Source: Prevotella lacticifex (GTDB lineage Bacteria > Bacteroidota > Bacteroidia > Bacteroidales > Bacteroidaceae). From it: a stretch of DNA of 64,000 nucleotides. Positions 35,270-45,519 of this stretch are shown here, piece by piece. The stretch covers positions 1-64,000 of the forward strand of contig NZ_BPTV01000004.1 in NCBI RefSeq assembly GCF_019973375.1. The letters are read 5' to 3'. A program made the position numbers and the translations under genes. Position 1 is the first letter of the stretch; every line of letters begins with the position of its first letter. Below the pieces are notes generated by a model. It saw nothing but the letters and a program-made list of their open reading frames with translations. It was not told the DNA's origin and searched no databases.

Positions 35270-36183
35270 AATTCAGCTATCTGATCTTCCGAGAGCCCAG
35301 TGATTTCGGATATAAGAGAAACATCAAATCCTTTAGCTTTCATCATCCGGGCCACTTTCATATTTGCCTTAAATTCTCCTTTCTCAAGACCAATGGCCTC
35401 ACCTTTCTCAAGACCAATGGCCTCGCCTTTCTCAAGACCAATGGCCTCACCTTCCCTCCGCGCTGAATCCATGCCGTTCTTTATGTCACGATAAGCATGG
35501 ATACTCTGCTCATAAGCTTTCAGTTCCATAGGCTTAAACATAGCAATCTCGGCCGTCTTGAAGAGCTTCTCGAACACACGGCCCTGCAACTCTGTCGGGC
35601 GCTCAAGGAGATTCTGGAGGTTCTTCAGGCAGAAGAGCCACTTGTCTATCAGCGTTTTACACTCATCGATATCCTTGTGGAAGTTGGCCAACTCCACATA
35701 TATATATGTAAGCTTATCGTAGAAAACCTCCTTGGTATTGATATCCATGAGCTTCACCTCACGGAAAATTCCGTTATCGCCGCTCTTCTTGCTCTCAGGA
35801 AACGCAAAGTTGAGGATGCCGATAGTATAGACATCCTTCAGCTCATAATTCCAGTCGCCCTTCTCAGCCTGTTCAGAAATCGGAAAAGTGGAATAGAATA
35901 TCGACCGGTCCTTGTAGAAGTCCTGATAGACATTCTGCATCTCGACAATGATACGGCTGCCGTCAGCAGTCTTGCAATACACATCAAAGATGGCCTTGCG
36001 AGCATCCTCATTACTGCCGAACTTCTCGCTGTTACTGTATTCAACATCCTCAACGACCCGCTCACCATCGAGCACGGCATTGAGGAAACTCACCAACAAG
36101 TCGCTGTTGAACGGAGTTCCGAAGATGCGCTTAAAACCAAAATCGGTCAGCGGATTGATATATCTCTCACCTGTGTGTATCAT
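35266..36183 (-). CDS. Rpn-family recombination-promoting nuclease / PD-(D/E)XK 'transposase'
   Basis: The 305-aa protein has the Rpn N-terminus (YINPLTDFGFKRIFGTPFNS) and nuclease core: ARKAIFDVYCKTADGSRIIV followed by EMQN, giving the family's Asp...Glu-x-Gln variant. FHKDIDECKTLIDKWLF and LFKTAEIAMFKPMELKAYEQ lead into the C-terminal domain, which holds three GEAIGLEK repeats (24-bp DNA repeat at 35377-35452) and ends SEITGLSEDQIAEL. Rpn proteins are DNA endonucleases that raise RecA-independent recombination and have been linked to phage defence. It is the first gene of a four- to five-cistron overlapping unit. Confidence 0.88.
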   Translation of the reverse strand: MIHTGERYINPLTDFGFKRIFGTPFNSDLLVSFLNAVLDGERVVEDVEYSNSEKFGSNEDARKAIFDVYCKTADGSRIIVEMQNVYQDFYKDRSIFYSTFPISEQAEKGDWNYELKDVYTIGILNFAFPESKKSGDNGIFREVKLMDINTKEVFYDKLTYIYVELANFHKDIDECKTLIDKWLFCLKNLQNLLERPTELQGRVFEKLFKTAEIAMFKPMELKAYEQSIHAYRDIKNGMDSARREGEAIGLEKGEAIGLEKGEAIGLEKGEFKANMKVARMMKAKGFDVSLISEITGLSEDQIAEL

Positions 36184-36205
36184 CGTTCACCGGGATTTTA
36201 CTCTA

Positions 36206-36236
36206 CAAAGATACAAAATTTTTTGCCCGAATGCAA
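36206..36236 (-). promoter_or_regulatory. Promoter of the Rpn operon
   Basis: On the minus strand TTG (36236-36234) is followed after 20 nt by TATCTTTG (36213-36206). The predicted start is near 36200, so the leader is under 20 nt. Confidence 0.6.
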
Positions 36237-36786
36237 GCTTTTTAACAGAAAAATTTTCCACCCAAGCGTAAACGTCTAAAACAACGACAGATACATCTAT
36301 ACAGCAGGCACCGACGAACAGCAAAAACCCGTACCGGAAAAACGAAATTCCTCTCTCGGTGTCTTATTCATCAACACCAGCGAACAATCAAAACCGACAG
36401 CGACGAACGGTAATCTCTCGAATGGCATTTTCACTACCCCACCGTCTTACGATCTAATCTTGTGGCACATACTTGACAATTTATTAGAGGTATTGAACAT
36501 TAAATGTAAACTAACCTTAACAATACAAGAATATTTCACCACTATAGAAATATTCGTTAACAATCACCACAAAGAAATTAAACATAAATCATAATTCAAA
36601 AGCGATTTTCAAGAATTGAAGTCGAAAAATTATTTTATGTTATTCTTTTTAAATAATTTTGCAGCGAGCCAAAGATTTAAACCTATCTGACAAGAAAACC
36701 TAAATGTGACAATTGCTGTTGCGACAAGATTCTATCGGATACTTTAACCAATATAACCATTCATAAAACCTATTTATTACAAGAAC
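36237..36786. other. Long AT-rich leader region upstream of susC
   Basis: There is no gene. A TAATTTTG at 36654-36661 is a possible -7 box for susC, giving an untranslated leader of about 120 nt, but no TTTG is seen at -33. Sigma/anti-sigma or hybrid two-component regulators, often adjacent to sus loci, are not present on this side. Confidence 0.45.
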
Positions 36787-39700
36787 ATGAATCACAAGAA
36801 AGTGAAAACAGAATCGAGATGCCGGAAGTCTATTCAACGGCTGATGGTTCTTGGCATGTTGACGGCCGGCTCGTTGGGAGCCTACGCCCAGAACACTGTC
36901 ACAGGAACTGTTGTGGATGCAAGCGGCGAACCGCTTATTGGCGCCAGTGTGCAAGTAAAAGGTACTAAGAGCGGCGCCGTCACCGACCTCGACGGCCACT
37001 TCACCATCAGCAATGTGAAGGACGGTTCCGACATCACCATCTCCTACGTCGGCTACACCTCGCAGACCCTCACACTCAAGGGCAGCGCCCCCGTGACGGT
37101 CACCCTCCAGGAAGACAACCAGATGCTCAACGATGTCGTCGTAATCGGCTATGGATCAGTGAAGAAGAGCGACCTCACATCAGCGGTATCGAAGATGAGC
37201 GGTGAGGCCATCAAGGACCGTCCGTTGGCACGTGCCGAGCAGGCCCTGCAAGGTCAGTTAGCCGGTGTGCAGACACGTGCCACATCGGGTGAGCCGGGCA
37301 CCGACCTGCAGATTCGAGTCCGTGGAGCGGCGTCGGTCAACGCCAGCTCCGACCCGCTGTATGTCGTCGACGGTGTGCCGATGACATCCATCAGTGCTCT
37401 GAACCCCTCCGACATTCAGAGCATGGAGGTCCTCAAGGACGCCGCCTCGGCAGCCATCTACGGTTCGCGAGGATCCAACGGAGTGGTCATCGTAACCACC
37501 AAACGCGGCAAGAACGGCAAACCTACCGTCACCTTCAACGCCACTGTGGGCTTCCAGCGCCCGGAGAAGAAACTCGACATTATGACAGCAAGAGAATGGA
37601 TGGAATTCAAGACCCGCTGGAATGACGCTAACTATCTGAAATACTGTAAGGAACACGGCATAACGGGGGCGAGCATCAAGGACGATTCGTCGACACGTCT
37701 GGCCAATGTGGGCATCAAGGCCGGTACGGCCAATGCAGGACTCTACGTCAACGACGACAGATGGTTCCAGTATCTCAGCCCCGAGATGCAGGCCTCTCAC
37801 ACCTATAATGCCGATGCCGGACAGTTGGCACTCCTCGACTGGCAGGACAAGATGTTCCGCAGCGCGGCCATCCAGAACTACGACGTGAGCGTACAGGGCG
37901 GCACCGACAACCTCAGCTACCTCGTCTCGGGCGGATATATGAAGCAGGACGGACTCATCATCGGCACCGATTACCAGCGCATCACTTTCCGTTCGAAAGT
38001 CGAGAGCAAGATAAACAAGTATATCACTGTGGGACTGAACCTTGCGCCTACATACATCGTATCCAACAACCAGGGCAAGGCCAACGGTAAGGATTCCGAA
38101 ATCCACCATATCCTCGCCAACACCCCGGTGGCTGAGCCCGATGCCGGTTACTACACCAACTCCGGCGGCCACGACGTCTACTTCTGGGCCGTGAGCAACG
38201 CCAGCTCACTGAAGATCATGGAGACCAACCTCGACCGCAAGCGCGACGTCAGGATGGAGGGCAACGCATTCGTGCGCATCACCCCGATGGACGGTCTGAA
38301 ACTCGAACTCTCCGGAGCCACAACATACTACGACACCGACCGCAGCGGCTACAGCTTCTCGGCAGCAACATCAAAATAGGCTCAGGGCGAAGGAAAGAAC
38401 TCCAGCGGACGCCACTACACTCAGCGACAGTGGACAACGTTGCTACAGGCCCTGGCCAACTACGACAAGACCTTCGGCAAGCACGGCGTAAGCCTTATGG
38501 CCGGAGCATCGACCGAGCAGGCCAATATCGGGTCGTCGACCGACCAATACTTCCAGAACAACTTCCCTAACGATGCCATCACGAAGTCGTTCGACGGCAA
38601 CAAGCTGACAGTGAAGACAAACCTCGTCACCGAGCTCACACCGAGCCGACTGACATCGTTCTTCGGCCGCGCGTCCTACGACTACGACGACCGGTACATG
38701 GTTTCGGCATCGCTGCGTGTCGACGGTGGATCAGTCTTCGGAGCCGACCACAAGTGGGGAACATTCCCGGCACTCAGCGGAGGATGGATGATATCGAAGG
38801 AGAAATTCTGGAAGAACAGCACCATGGCACCATGGTGGGACACCTTCAAACTGCGCGCCAGCTTCGGTGTGACGGGTAATAACCAGATATCGAGCACCGC
38901 CGCCTACAGCACCCTGACGAACGCCCTCTACGGCGGTTATGCCGGATACTACGCCAACACCATTGCCAACAAGGACCTGAGCTGGGAGAAAACCTACTCC
39001 ACCGACGTAGCAATGGACTTCGCCTTCCTGAAAAACCGGCTGCAGATGTCGCTCGACTGGTACACCAAGACCACCAAGGACTTGCTCTATCAGGTGCCTG
39101 TCGTGGGAGCATCGGGATTCACAACGGCATGGGACAACCTCGGAGAGATAAGAAACTGGGGACTGGAGATGGAGCTCACATCGCATAACCTCACCGGCAA
39201 GTTCAAGTGGAACACGTCGTTCAATATCTCGTACAACAAAAATAAGGTCATCAGCCTCGGCACCGACGACACACCAATCTATTCGGGATGGAACGGTGTC
39301 GGCGACAACGGAAACACCTCTAACGTACTCATGGTGGGCCATCCTGCCAATGCCTTCTACATGCTCCACGCCATCGGTGTATGGAAAAATCAGGCCGAAA
39401 TCGATGCTTACGCACAGGAATGCGGCGTGAGCAAGCTCACCTTCAACGGCAAGACAACCATCAAACCGGGCGACATCAAATATGAGGACGTAAACCACGA
39501 CGGCGACTACTCCTACAGCAAGGACCGCGTCTTCCTCGGACAGCCAACACCAAAGGTCACCTTCGGACTCACCAACACCTTCGAATGGAAGGGCTTCGAC
39601 GCCTCCGTGCTCATCACCGGACAGTTCGGAGGCCGCATCTACGGTGCCTTAGGACGTGCCATCGACCGTCCGTCGATGGGTGCCAAGAGCAACGTAATGG

Positions 39701-40065
39701 ACTGCTGGACAAACGCTTGGTGGAGCGAGGATGAGGTCGGCGACGGAAAGACACCTTACATCCTCAGCACCACAACGGGCGGCACCTGCGACTCACGATG
39801 GCTCTACAGTTCCGACTACGTGAGCCTGAAGAACCTCACCCTCGGCTATACCGTACCTCTGAAGAGCAACTTCGTCAAGACCCTCCGCGTCTTCGTATCG
39901 CTCGAGAACCTCCTGCGCTACGACCACTACTATGAGGGCTACTCCCCCGAGGCGGCCAACACGGCACGCAGCGGCGTTCCCGGTGGCACCACAGCCCTCG
40001 GCATCGACTACGGCGGATACCCCACGGCAAAGTCATACAACTTAGGTGTTAACATTACTTTCTAA
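36787..40065 (+). pseudogene. SusC/RagA-family TonB-linked outer-membrane receptor with in-frame amber codon
   Basis: The gene would encode 1,092 residues: signal peptide ending near SLGAYAQ, carboxypeptidase-like domain (VTGTVVDASGEPLIGASVQV), plug (RPLARAEQALQGQLAGVQTR, SDPLYVVDGVPMTS) and a long barrel ending SYNLGVNITF. A TAG at 38377-38379 (codon 531) interrupts it. The frame is unchanged on both sides (SAATSK, stop, AQGEGKNSSGRHYTQRQW), so this is a point change, for example CAG or GAG to TAG, not an indel. SusC works with the SusD partner downstream to import glycans or peptides. Without suppression the receptor is lost. Confidence 0.88.
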
Positions 40066-40082
40066 TACAAGCAAGACAAATC

Positions 40083-41714
40083 ATGAAACTTAGAAATATA
40101 ATATTAATAGGTGCTGCGGCAATGTTGGGACTGGCCTCATGCAGCGATGACTATCTGAACACCCCTCCACGCGACCAGATGTCGCCCGACGGCTTCTACT
40201 CCACACCCTCGCAGTGCAACCAGGGCGTATTAGGTGTGTATGCAGACCTGCGCTATATCAGTGACTATGAGTACCTTATGATGTCGGAGGTCCGTTCCGA
40301 CAATATGTGGGTGGAGCCACGTCCCGACGGCGAGCGATCGTACTCGGAGATAGGCACCTTCCGCGCCAACGCCTCCGAGGTGACCTTCGAGCAGACATGG
40401 AACGCATGGTACAAGCTCATCTACGATGCCAATATGGCACTGCAGAAGATTGAGAAATGCGACTTCGCCAACGAAGCCATCAAGAACCAGTTCCTCGGCG
40501 AGGCCCACTTCCTGCGCGGATGGGCTTACTTCGAGCTGGCGCGCCTCTACGGCAACGTGCCGCTGATCCTCGAGCCGATGTCGTCGAAGGAGGCCAACAA
40601 CGTGAAACAGACCGACGCACGCACCGTCATCACCGGAACGGCAATCCCCGACCTCGAGTTTGCCCTCGACAACCTGCCCGAGAAAGGCAAGATGGTCGAC
40701 GGATTAGGCGCCACCGTCACGGGACGTGCCGACAAGAGTGCGGCTCAGGGAATGCTCGCACGTGTGTACATGCAGTTGGCCGGATTCCCGTTCAACGACA
40801 CCGAGGCCGAGAGCAAGGCAAAGACATACCTTGAGCAACTGCTCGCCAAGAAGTCGCAATACTGGGCACCGACCATCGACGCATGGCGATCACAGTGGCT
40901 GCCGAGCAACGCCAACAAGTACTCCGTATTCGCCATACAGTACCGGACGGGAGGATCCGGCAACCCCGCCATCTTCGACATGAGCCCGGAGCTGCCGCCG
41001 TCGTTCACGAGCATCCGCATCTTCGGCAACCATATCTACCCCAACAAGGCACTGATGTACCAGTTTGAGCGCACACAGAGCAACGGATCGAAGGACCTCC
41101 GCGGCGAGAACTACTCCTACATCCACGGCTACGACAAGGAGAGCGCGTCGTTCCCGACCTACTCGCAGCAGTTCGAGGACGTTACCGTCGACGGTGTGAC
41201 CACATCGCAGCAGGTCAACGCCATCAACTATAAGTATATGGCCTCGAAACGCAAGTGCAAGGAGTTCGGCATCGACGGAACCATCGAGAACAGCATGGTC
41301 GACTACTACGACTGGCCCGTCAACTATCCCGTCATCCGCATCGAGGATATGATGCTCCTCTACGCCGAGATCCTCTGCGACGAGGGCGACATCGCCGGAG
41401 CAATGAACCAGGTTAACGAGATACGCAGCCGTGCCGGTGTCGACCTCCGTCCCACAAGCGGAATCAGCAAGGACGAGGCCACGAAGTACATCCGTCTCGA
41501 ACGTCAGTTAGAGCTCTTCGGCGAGGGCGTACGCTGGTTCGACGAGGTGCGCTATGGCACCTGGCAGCAGGACATTATCAACAAGTTCAACAGCTACAGC
41601 AATCCCGACGGTACCGATGTATCGTCGGTGGCCGACGGCCGCTACCTCTACCCCATCCCATCTAATCAGATGAGTATCGTACCGGGACTGTACAGCCAGA
41701 ATAAGGGGTATTAA
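40083..41714 (+). CDS. SusD/RagB-family nutrient-binding lipoprotein
   Basis: The 543-aa protein has a lipoprotein signal peptide with lipobox (MLGLASC, Cys about 20) followed by SDDYLNTPPRDQMSPDGFYS. TPR-like helices (GEAHFLRGWAYFELARLYGN, the canonical 'FLRA..Y..L...YG.VPL' motif) and the C-terminal block YLYPIPSNQMSIVPGLYSQN are characteristic. It begins 17 bp after susC. SusD caps the SusC barrel at the cell surface. No glycan-degrading enzyme is adjacent, so the substrate cannot be guessed. Confidence 0.93.
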   Translation: MKLRNIILIGAAAMLGLASCSDDYLNTPPRDQMSPDGFYSTPSQCNQGVLGVYADLRYISDYEYLMMSEVRSDNMWVEPRPDGERSYSEIGTFRANASEVTFEQTWNAWYKLIYDANMALQKIEKCDFANEAIKNQFLGEAHFLRGWAYFELARLYGNVPLILEPMSSKEANNVKQTDARTVITGTAIPDLEFALDNLPEKGKMVDGLGATVTGRADKSAAQGMLARVYMQLAGFPFNDTEAESKAKTYLEQLLAKKSQYWAPTIDAWRSQWLPSNANKYSVFAIQYRTGGSGNPAIFDMSPELPPSFTSIRIFGNHIYPNKALMYQFERTQSNGSKDLRGENYSYIHGYDKESASFPTYSQQFEDVTVDGVTTSQQVNAINYKYMASKRKCKEFGIDGTIENSMVDYYDWPVNYPVIRIEDMMLLYAEILCDEGDIAGAMNQVNEIRSRAGVDLRPTSGISKDEATKYIRLERQLELFGEGVRWFDEVRYGTWQQDIINKFNSYSNPDGTDVSSVADGRYLYPIPSNQMSIVPGLYSQNKGY

Positions 41715-41885
41715 TCCCTGATAATCAACACAGAACAAGAGTAACCGGTCCCTGACTGTCACGACGATACCGCCACCCGTCCATCCCGTCGCAGCATCGG
41801 ATAATGCCGTATCGTTCGGACCAATCATTCCCCCACCCTCTTGACAGCGCCTACACCCCCCGTAGTCCTGTCAAGTTCTATCAAG

Positions 41886-41928
41886 CAGGAGGTAAGCTCC
41901 AATCGCATGCGCTTGCCTCCTGTTTTTA
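41886..41928 (+). terminator. Terminator of the susCD operon
   Basis: CAGGAGGTAAGC pairs with GCTTGCCTCCTG (12 bp, one G-T type mismatch) around a 13-nt loop, followed by TTTTTA. It lies about 170 bp after the susD stop. Confidence 0.75.
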
Positions 41929-42117
41929 TTCTGTCCGTCCTCCCCCACAACGACATTGCACGTGGCGCACAGCATAGAGTGGCATTCCCTTTCCCTGAGT
42001 CATTTCTTTGCGATATAATAGATGTATGCTAATAGCCAAAATATTTTTTCACCTTGGCACAATTTATTTTATGCGCGTAAGCGCAATTTTATGCCGATGC
42101 AATTTTCGTCATAGACA

Positions 42118-42228
42118 GACTTTAACCCCGTTAGGGGTGGTGCGGAAGTGATGGGGCAGACTGCGAGCTTGCTCGCAAAGGATACCCCATCACTTCCACA
42201 CCATAGCCCCACTGGGAGCAAAAGTCGG
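42118..42228. repeat. Long imperfect inverted repeat
   Basis: The core AAGTGATGGGG / CCCCATCACTT is a perfect 11-bp inverted repeat that extends outward (GGTGCGG/CCACACC, GGGG/CCCC, GACTTT/AAAGTC) and contains a nested hairpin TGCGAGC/GCTCGCA at its centre. The full cruciform is about 110 bp. It could be a palindromic mobile element or a structured RNA; it carries no open frame. Confidence 0.7.
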
Positions 42229-42285
42229 CCTATGACTATTTTCCTTGAGCTATGGACCTCTCTAACCAATTGCAGGCCAGTAAAG

Positions 42286-42319
42286 CAGAGATTCGGTCTT
42301 ACGACCGACCGAATCTCTG
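42286..42319. repeat. Perfect 13-bp hairpin
   Basis: CAGAGATTCGGTC and GACCGAATCTCTG are exact complements around an 8-nt loop. There is no adjacent T-run, so a terminator role is doubtful. Confidence 0.7.
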
Positions 42320-42927
42320 TCGTGTTAGTCTGTTTTGATGGTTTTCCTTTGTGTCAGCACCAAGATCCGACGGAGGAGGATCTGCCATTTGGGGTTTGGG
42401 GGCGGTGAGAGGCCCTGCCTCTCAAAGCACTCAAAGCCCTTGGCGCTGAAACAAAGGGTTTTTATTGGTTTTGGTCTTAATTTATGATTGTCTATTTAAC
42501 CGTTCTTCGTTCAACGAAGGCTAAACGGAGACATAAAGCCCCTCAATCAAGATGTTGGATAAGATCTATTGTTATTTCGTTGCAAAGTTACAAAATATTT
42601 TCCCCGAATCCAAATTTTAGCAGGGTAGAAAGGGGGATAGTTTGGGGGATAGAAAGGGGTATAGAGCCTTGGCGCGCACCTATCCCAAACCTTCTTTTGC
42701 CGCTTGATGACACGCCTACACATTGGACAATCCCTCAATACGCTTCAGTATCTACGTCCAATATGCGGATTGCATGTCGAAATCCGACAAGCATTATCCA
42801 AGAATCTTTTCACATGCTCAATAAATGGTGCAATGTTATGTTCTTCTCCCTCATTGGAAAATGGCTACATAATCGACAGGAGATATTCCGGTGCATCAAA
42901 ATAGTTCTAAAAAATATTATGTTTTTA
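42320..42927. other. Intergenic region before cas3
   Basis: It contains a small hairpin GAGAGGC/GCCTCTC near 42409-42425, a possible terminator-like AAAGGGTTTTTATT near 42453 and G-rich 'gggggatag' runs near 42630-42660. The 160-codon open frame at 42484-42966 has no protein-like features and runs through the cas3 promoter. No gene is supported. Confidence 0.5.
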
Positions 42928-42958
42928 TTGGAGATTATCATGAAATTTATTAACTTTG
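42928..42958 (+). promoter_or_regulatory. Promoter of the type I-C cas operon
   Basis: TTG at 42928-42930 and TAACTTTG at 42951-42958 are separated by 20 nt. The start would be near 42964, giving a leader of about 95 nt before the cas3 ATG at 43058. Confidence 0.62.
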
Positions 42959-43057
42959 CTTATTGATAGTACACAGACCTATAAAAGTCAAGGAAATTGG
43001 CTACTGATATAGAATAAATACTAACTTTTGGCGTCTGCCATACTGAAAAGACATAAC

Positions 43058-45217
43058 ATGATTGCACATATTAAATTAGAACCGGAACCTATTATCCAAA
43101 CCACCGAGGAGCATAGAGACCATGTTGCAGACTTGGCAAGGAGTTTTGCCGAAGCCTTTGGTAGCGGTAGCCTTGCATATTTGGCAGGTTGGTTGCACGA
43201 CAAGGGAAAGGAACGGGACAGTTTCCAAAACTATATCCGTAAGGAGAACGGTCTTCCCACCAACGGACAGTCTGTTGGTGAGCATGAGCATTCCTTTGTG
43301 GGTGGGCTGATAGCAGCCCAGAAGCCATTGCATAATCTGGAGCTTGCCAACATCATCATGGGCCATCATCGGGGATTGTATGATGATGGCACCCTCAAAT
43401 ACGAAATAAATAACAGGACGCTCCCTCAAGAGATAAAGATTGATCCTCTGCCGATAAGCCCGTCTTCGCCTCATATACAATTACGTAAAGAAGATTTACA
43501 TCATTATGTGAGGATGCTGTTCAGTTGCTTGGTAGATGCTGACCGTCTTGACACAGAGGCGTTTATGAATTCGGATCAATCTAAGTTGCGTGGACAGGGC
43601 GACAGCTTACCTATTCTTTTAGAGCGACTCGAAACCAAATTGGCCGAGTTTAAGTCCAAGGACAACGAGAGTGAGGTGAATCGCGTAAGAAACTACGTAC
43701 AACAGGTTTGTCGCGAGAAGAGCGACCTGCCGCGCGGCATCTTCTCAATGACAGTACCTACTGGTGGCGGCAAGACCTTGTCGTCTTTGCTTTGGGCGCT
43801 CCGCCATGCCATACACAACGGACAGAAGCGCATCATCATCGCCATTCCATATACCAGCATTATCACGCAGACGGCTAACACCTTAAAGAAAATTCTTGGC
43901 GAGCAAAACGTGTTGGAGCATCATTCCGAGTTCGATTATGATGAGCTGAAAGACGAAAAATTGAAGGAGACCTACCAGTTAGCCGCAGAGAATTGGGACT
44001 TCCCCGTCATCGTCACCACCAACGTGCAGCTCTTCGAATCGATGTTCAGCAACAAGCCGTCGGCATGTCGCAAGTTGCACAATATTGCGAATAGCGTTGT
44101 TATCCTCGATGAGGTGCAGACGTTACCAACCAGCTATCTGCAACCCATTGTAGATGCTATCAGCGCTTACCACCGTTCGTTTGGTGTGTCTTTCCTGTTT
44201 ACCACAGCAAGCCAACCCGTACTGAGCGGACTGATAGAGGGCTGTAACCCTTTAGCCAACTTTCATGGACTTGACTCTGTAACAGAACTTATACCAGCCT
44301 CAGCCAAGTTGCATGAAAAGTTGCGAAGGGTAAAATTAGATATTGATAACCAGCCAAGGAGTTACGATGAAATAGCTAATGCAATTTCTCAGCACGACCG
44401 CGTGCTCTGCATTGTCAACACCCGCCATGATGCCAAGGAGGTATACAAACGGCTGCCAAAAGAGGGGCTGACATTACACCTTTCACGCATGATGTGCCCC
44501 GAGCATGTAAGCGAAACCATCAAACAAATTACCGAAGCTTTAGCCGATGATTCTTACAAAGTAATAAGGGTTGTAGCCACACAACTTGTTGAGGCAGGCG
44601 TGGACATCGATTTTCCGGTAGTTTATCGTCAGGAAGCTGGGCTGGACTCCGTGCTGCAAGCCGCAGGAAGATGCAACCGTGAGGGGAAGCGAAAGCTCTG
44701 CGTGACTCATGTGTTCAGTCTTGCCAAAGAACACAAGCTGCCGCCGGGCGACATCTCCAATGCGAACAATGCACGCCTCGCCCTGAAGCAGGATAGCGAC
44801 TGGTTCGCACCGGAAACAATGACAAGCTATTTCAGACAACGATATAGTAGGGAGGAATCGTTCGATAAGAAAAAAATAAAAGACTATTTATACAATTATA
44901 AAGACAAGATGTTTGAAACAGCGGCCGAAAAATTTCGACTGATAGAGGATGGCAGCATTCCGCTTATTGTGGTTTGGGAGAACAGTCTTAGCCTAGTAGA
45001 GCAACTAAAGGAAAAGGGGCCTTCTTACACACTGATGAAAAAACTGTCAAAATATACTGTCAATGTCTACGAGTCTGATTTTAAGGCATTATGCCAGACT
45101 GGAGCCGTCAAGGAGCTAATAGAAGGCATTTTCGTGGTAGACCAGCAGGCTCAATACGACAAAGAGTTAGGACTGCTCATTGAAAATCAATGGGAGGACA
45201 AACTGCTTTTGATATAG
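43058..45217 (+). CDS. cas3: CRISPR-associated nuclease/helicase Cas3 (type I-C)
   Basis: Cas3 is the HD nuclease-helicase recruited by Cascade to degrade target DNA. From ATG 43058 (MIAHIKLEPEPI) it is about 719 aa. The N-terminal HD domain has LAYLAGWLHDKGKERDSF and NIIMGHHRGLYD; the helicase has Walker A (VPTGGGKTLSSLL), Walker B (VVILDEVQTLP), motif III (FLFTTASQP) and motif VI (LQAAGRCNREGKRK). All motifs are intact. TTG 43028 is an alternative start but lacks family support. It is the first gene of the operon. Confidence 0.95.
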   Translation: MIAHIKLEPEPIIQTTEEHRDHVADLARSFAEAFGSGSLAYLAGWLHDKGKERDSFQNYIRKENGLPTNGQSVGEHEHSFVGGLIAAQKPLHNLELANIIMGHHRGLYDDGTLKYEINNRTLPQEIKIDPLPISPSSPHIQLRKEDLHHYVRMLFSCLVDADRLDTEAFMNSDQSKLRGQGDSLPILLERLETKLAEFKSKDNESEVNRVRNYVQQVCREKSDLPRGIFSMTVPTGGGKTLSSLLWALRHAIHNGQKRIIIAIPYTSIITQTANTLKKILGEQNVLEHHSEFDYDELKDEKLKETYQLAAENWDFPVIVTTNVQLFESMFSNKPSACRKLHNIANSVVILDEVQTLPTSYLQPIVDAISAYHRSFGVSFLFTTASQPVLSGLIEGCNPLANFHGLDSVTELIPASAKLHEKLRRVKLDIDNQPRSYDEIANAISQHDRVLCIVNTRHDAKEVYKRLPKEGLTLHLSRMMCPEHVSETIKQITEALADDSYKVIRVVATQLVEAGVDIDFPVVYRQEAGLDSVLQAAGRCNREGKRKLCVTHVFSLAKEHKLPPGDISNANNARLALKQDSDWFAPETMTSYFRQRYSREESFDKKKIKDYLYNYKDKMFETAAEKFRLIEDGSIPLIVVWENSLSLVEQLKEKGPSYTLMKKLSKYTVNVYESDFKALCQTGAVKELIEGIFVVDQQAQYDKELGLLIENQWEDKLLLI

Positions 45218-45519
45218 GACAAAAAATAATACAAATGGAATATACGGACAAGGAATATTGTTTGGAGGTGTGGGGTGACATGGCTTGCTTCACCCGTCCA
45301 GAGTTCAAGGTAGAGCGTGTGAGCTACGACATCATCACACCTTCCGCGGCACGAGCCATTTTCGAGGCGATATTGTTCAAGCGATACGCCATGCGGTGGC
45401 AAGTGACAAAGATAGAAGTGCTCAATCCCATCAAGTGGACGTCAATCAGAAGAAACGAGATAGGGAAGGTGGCAAGTGCGACGAATAAAAGACCTATCTA
45501 TATAGACGAGGTAGATAAT

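Noticed and set aside
42484..42966. A 160-codon frame upstream of cas3.
   Set aside because: It crosses the cas3 promoter and has no recognisable domain or conserved composition.
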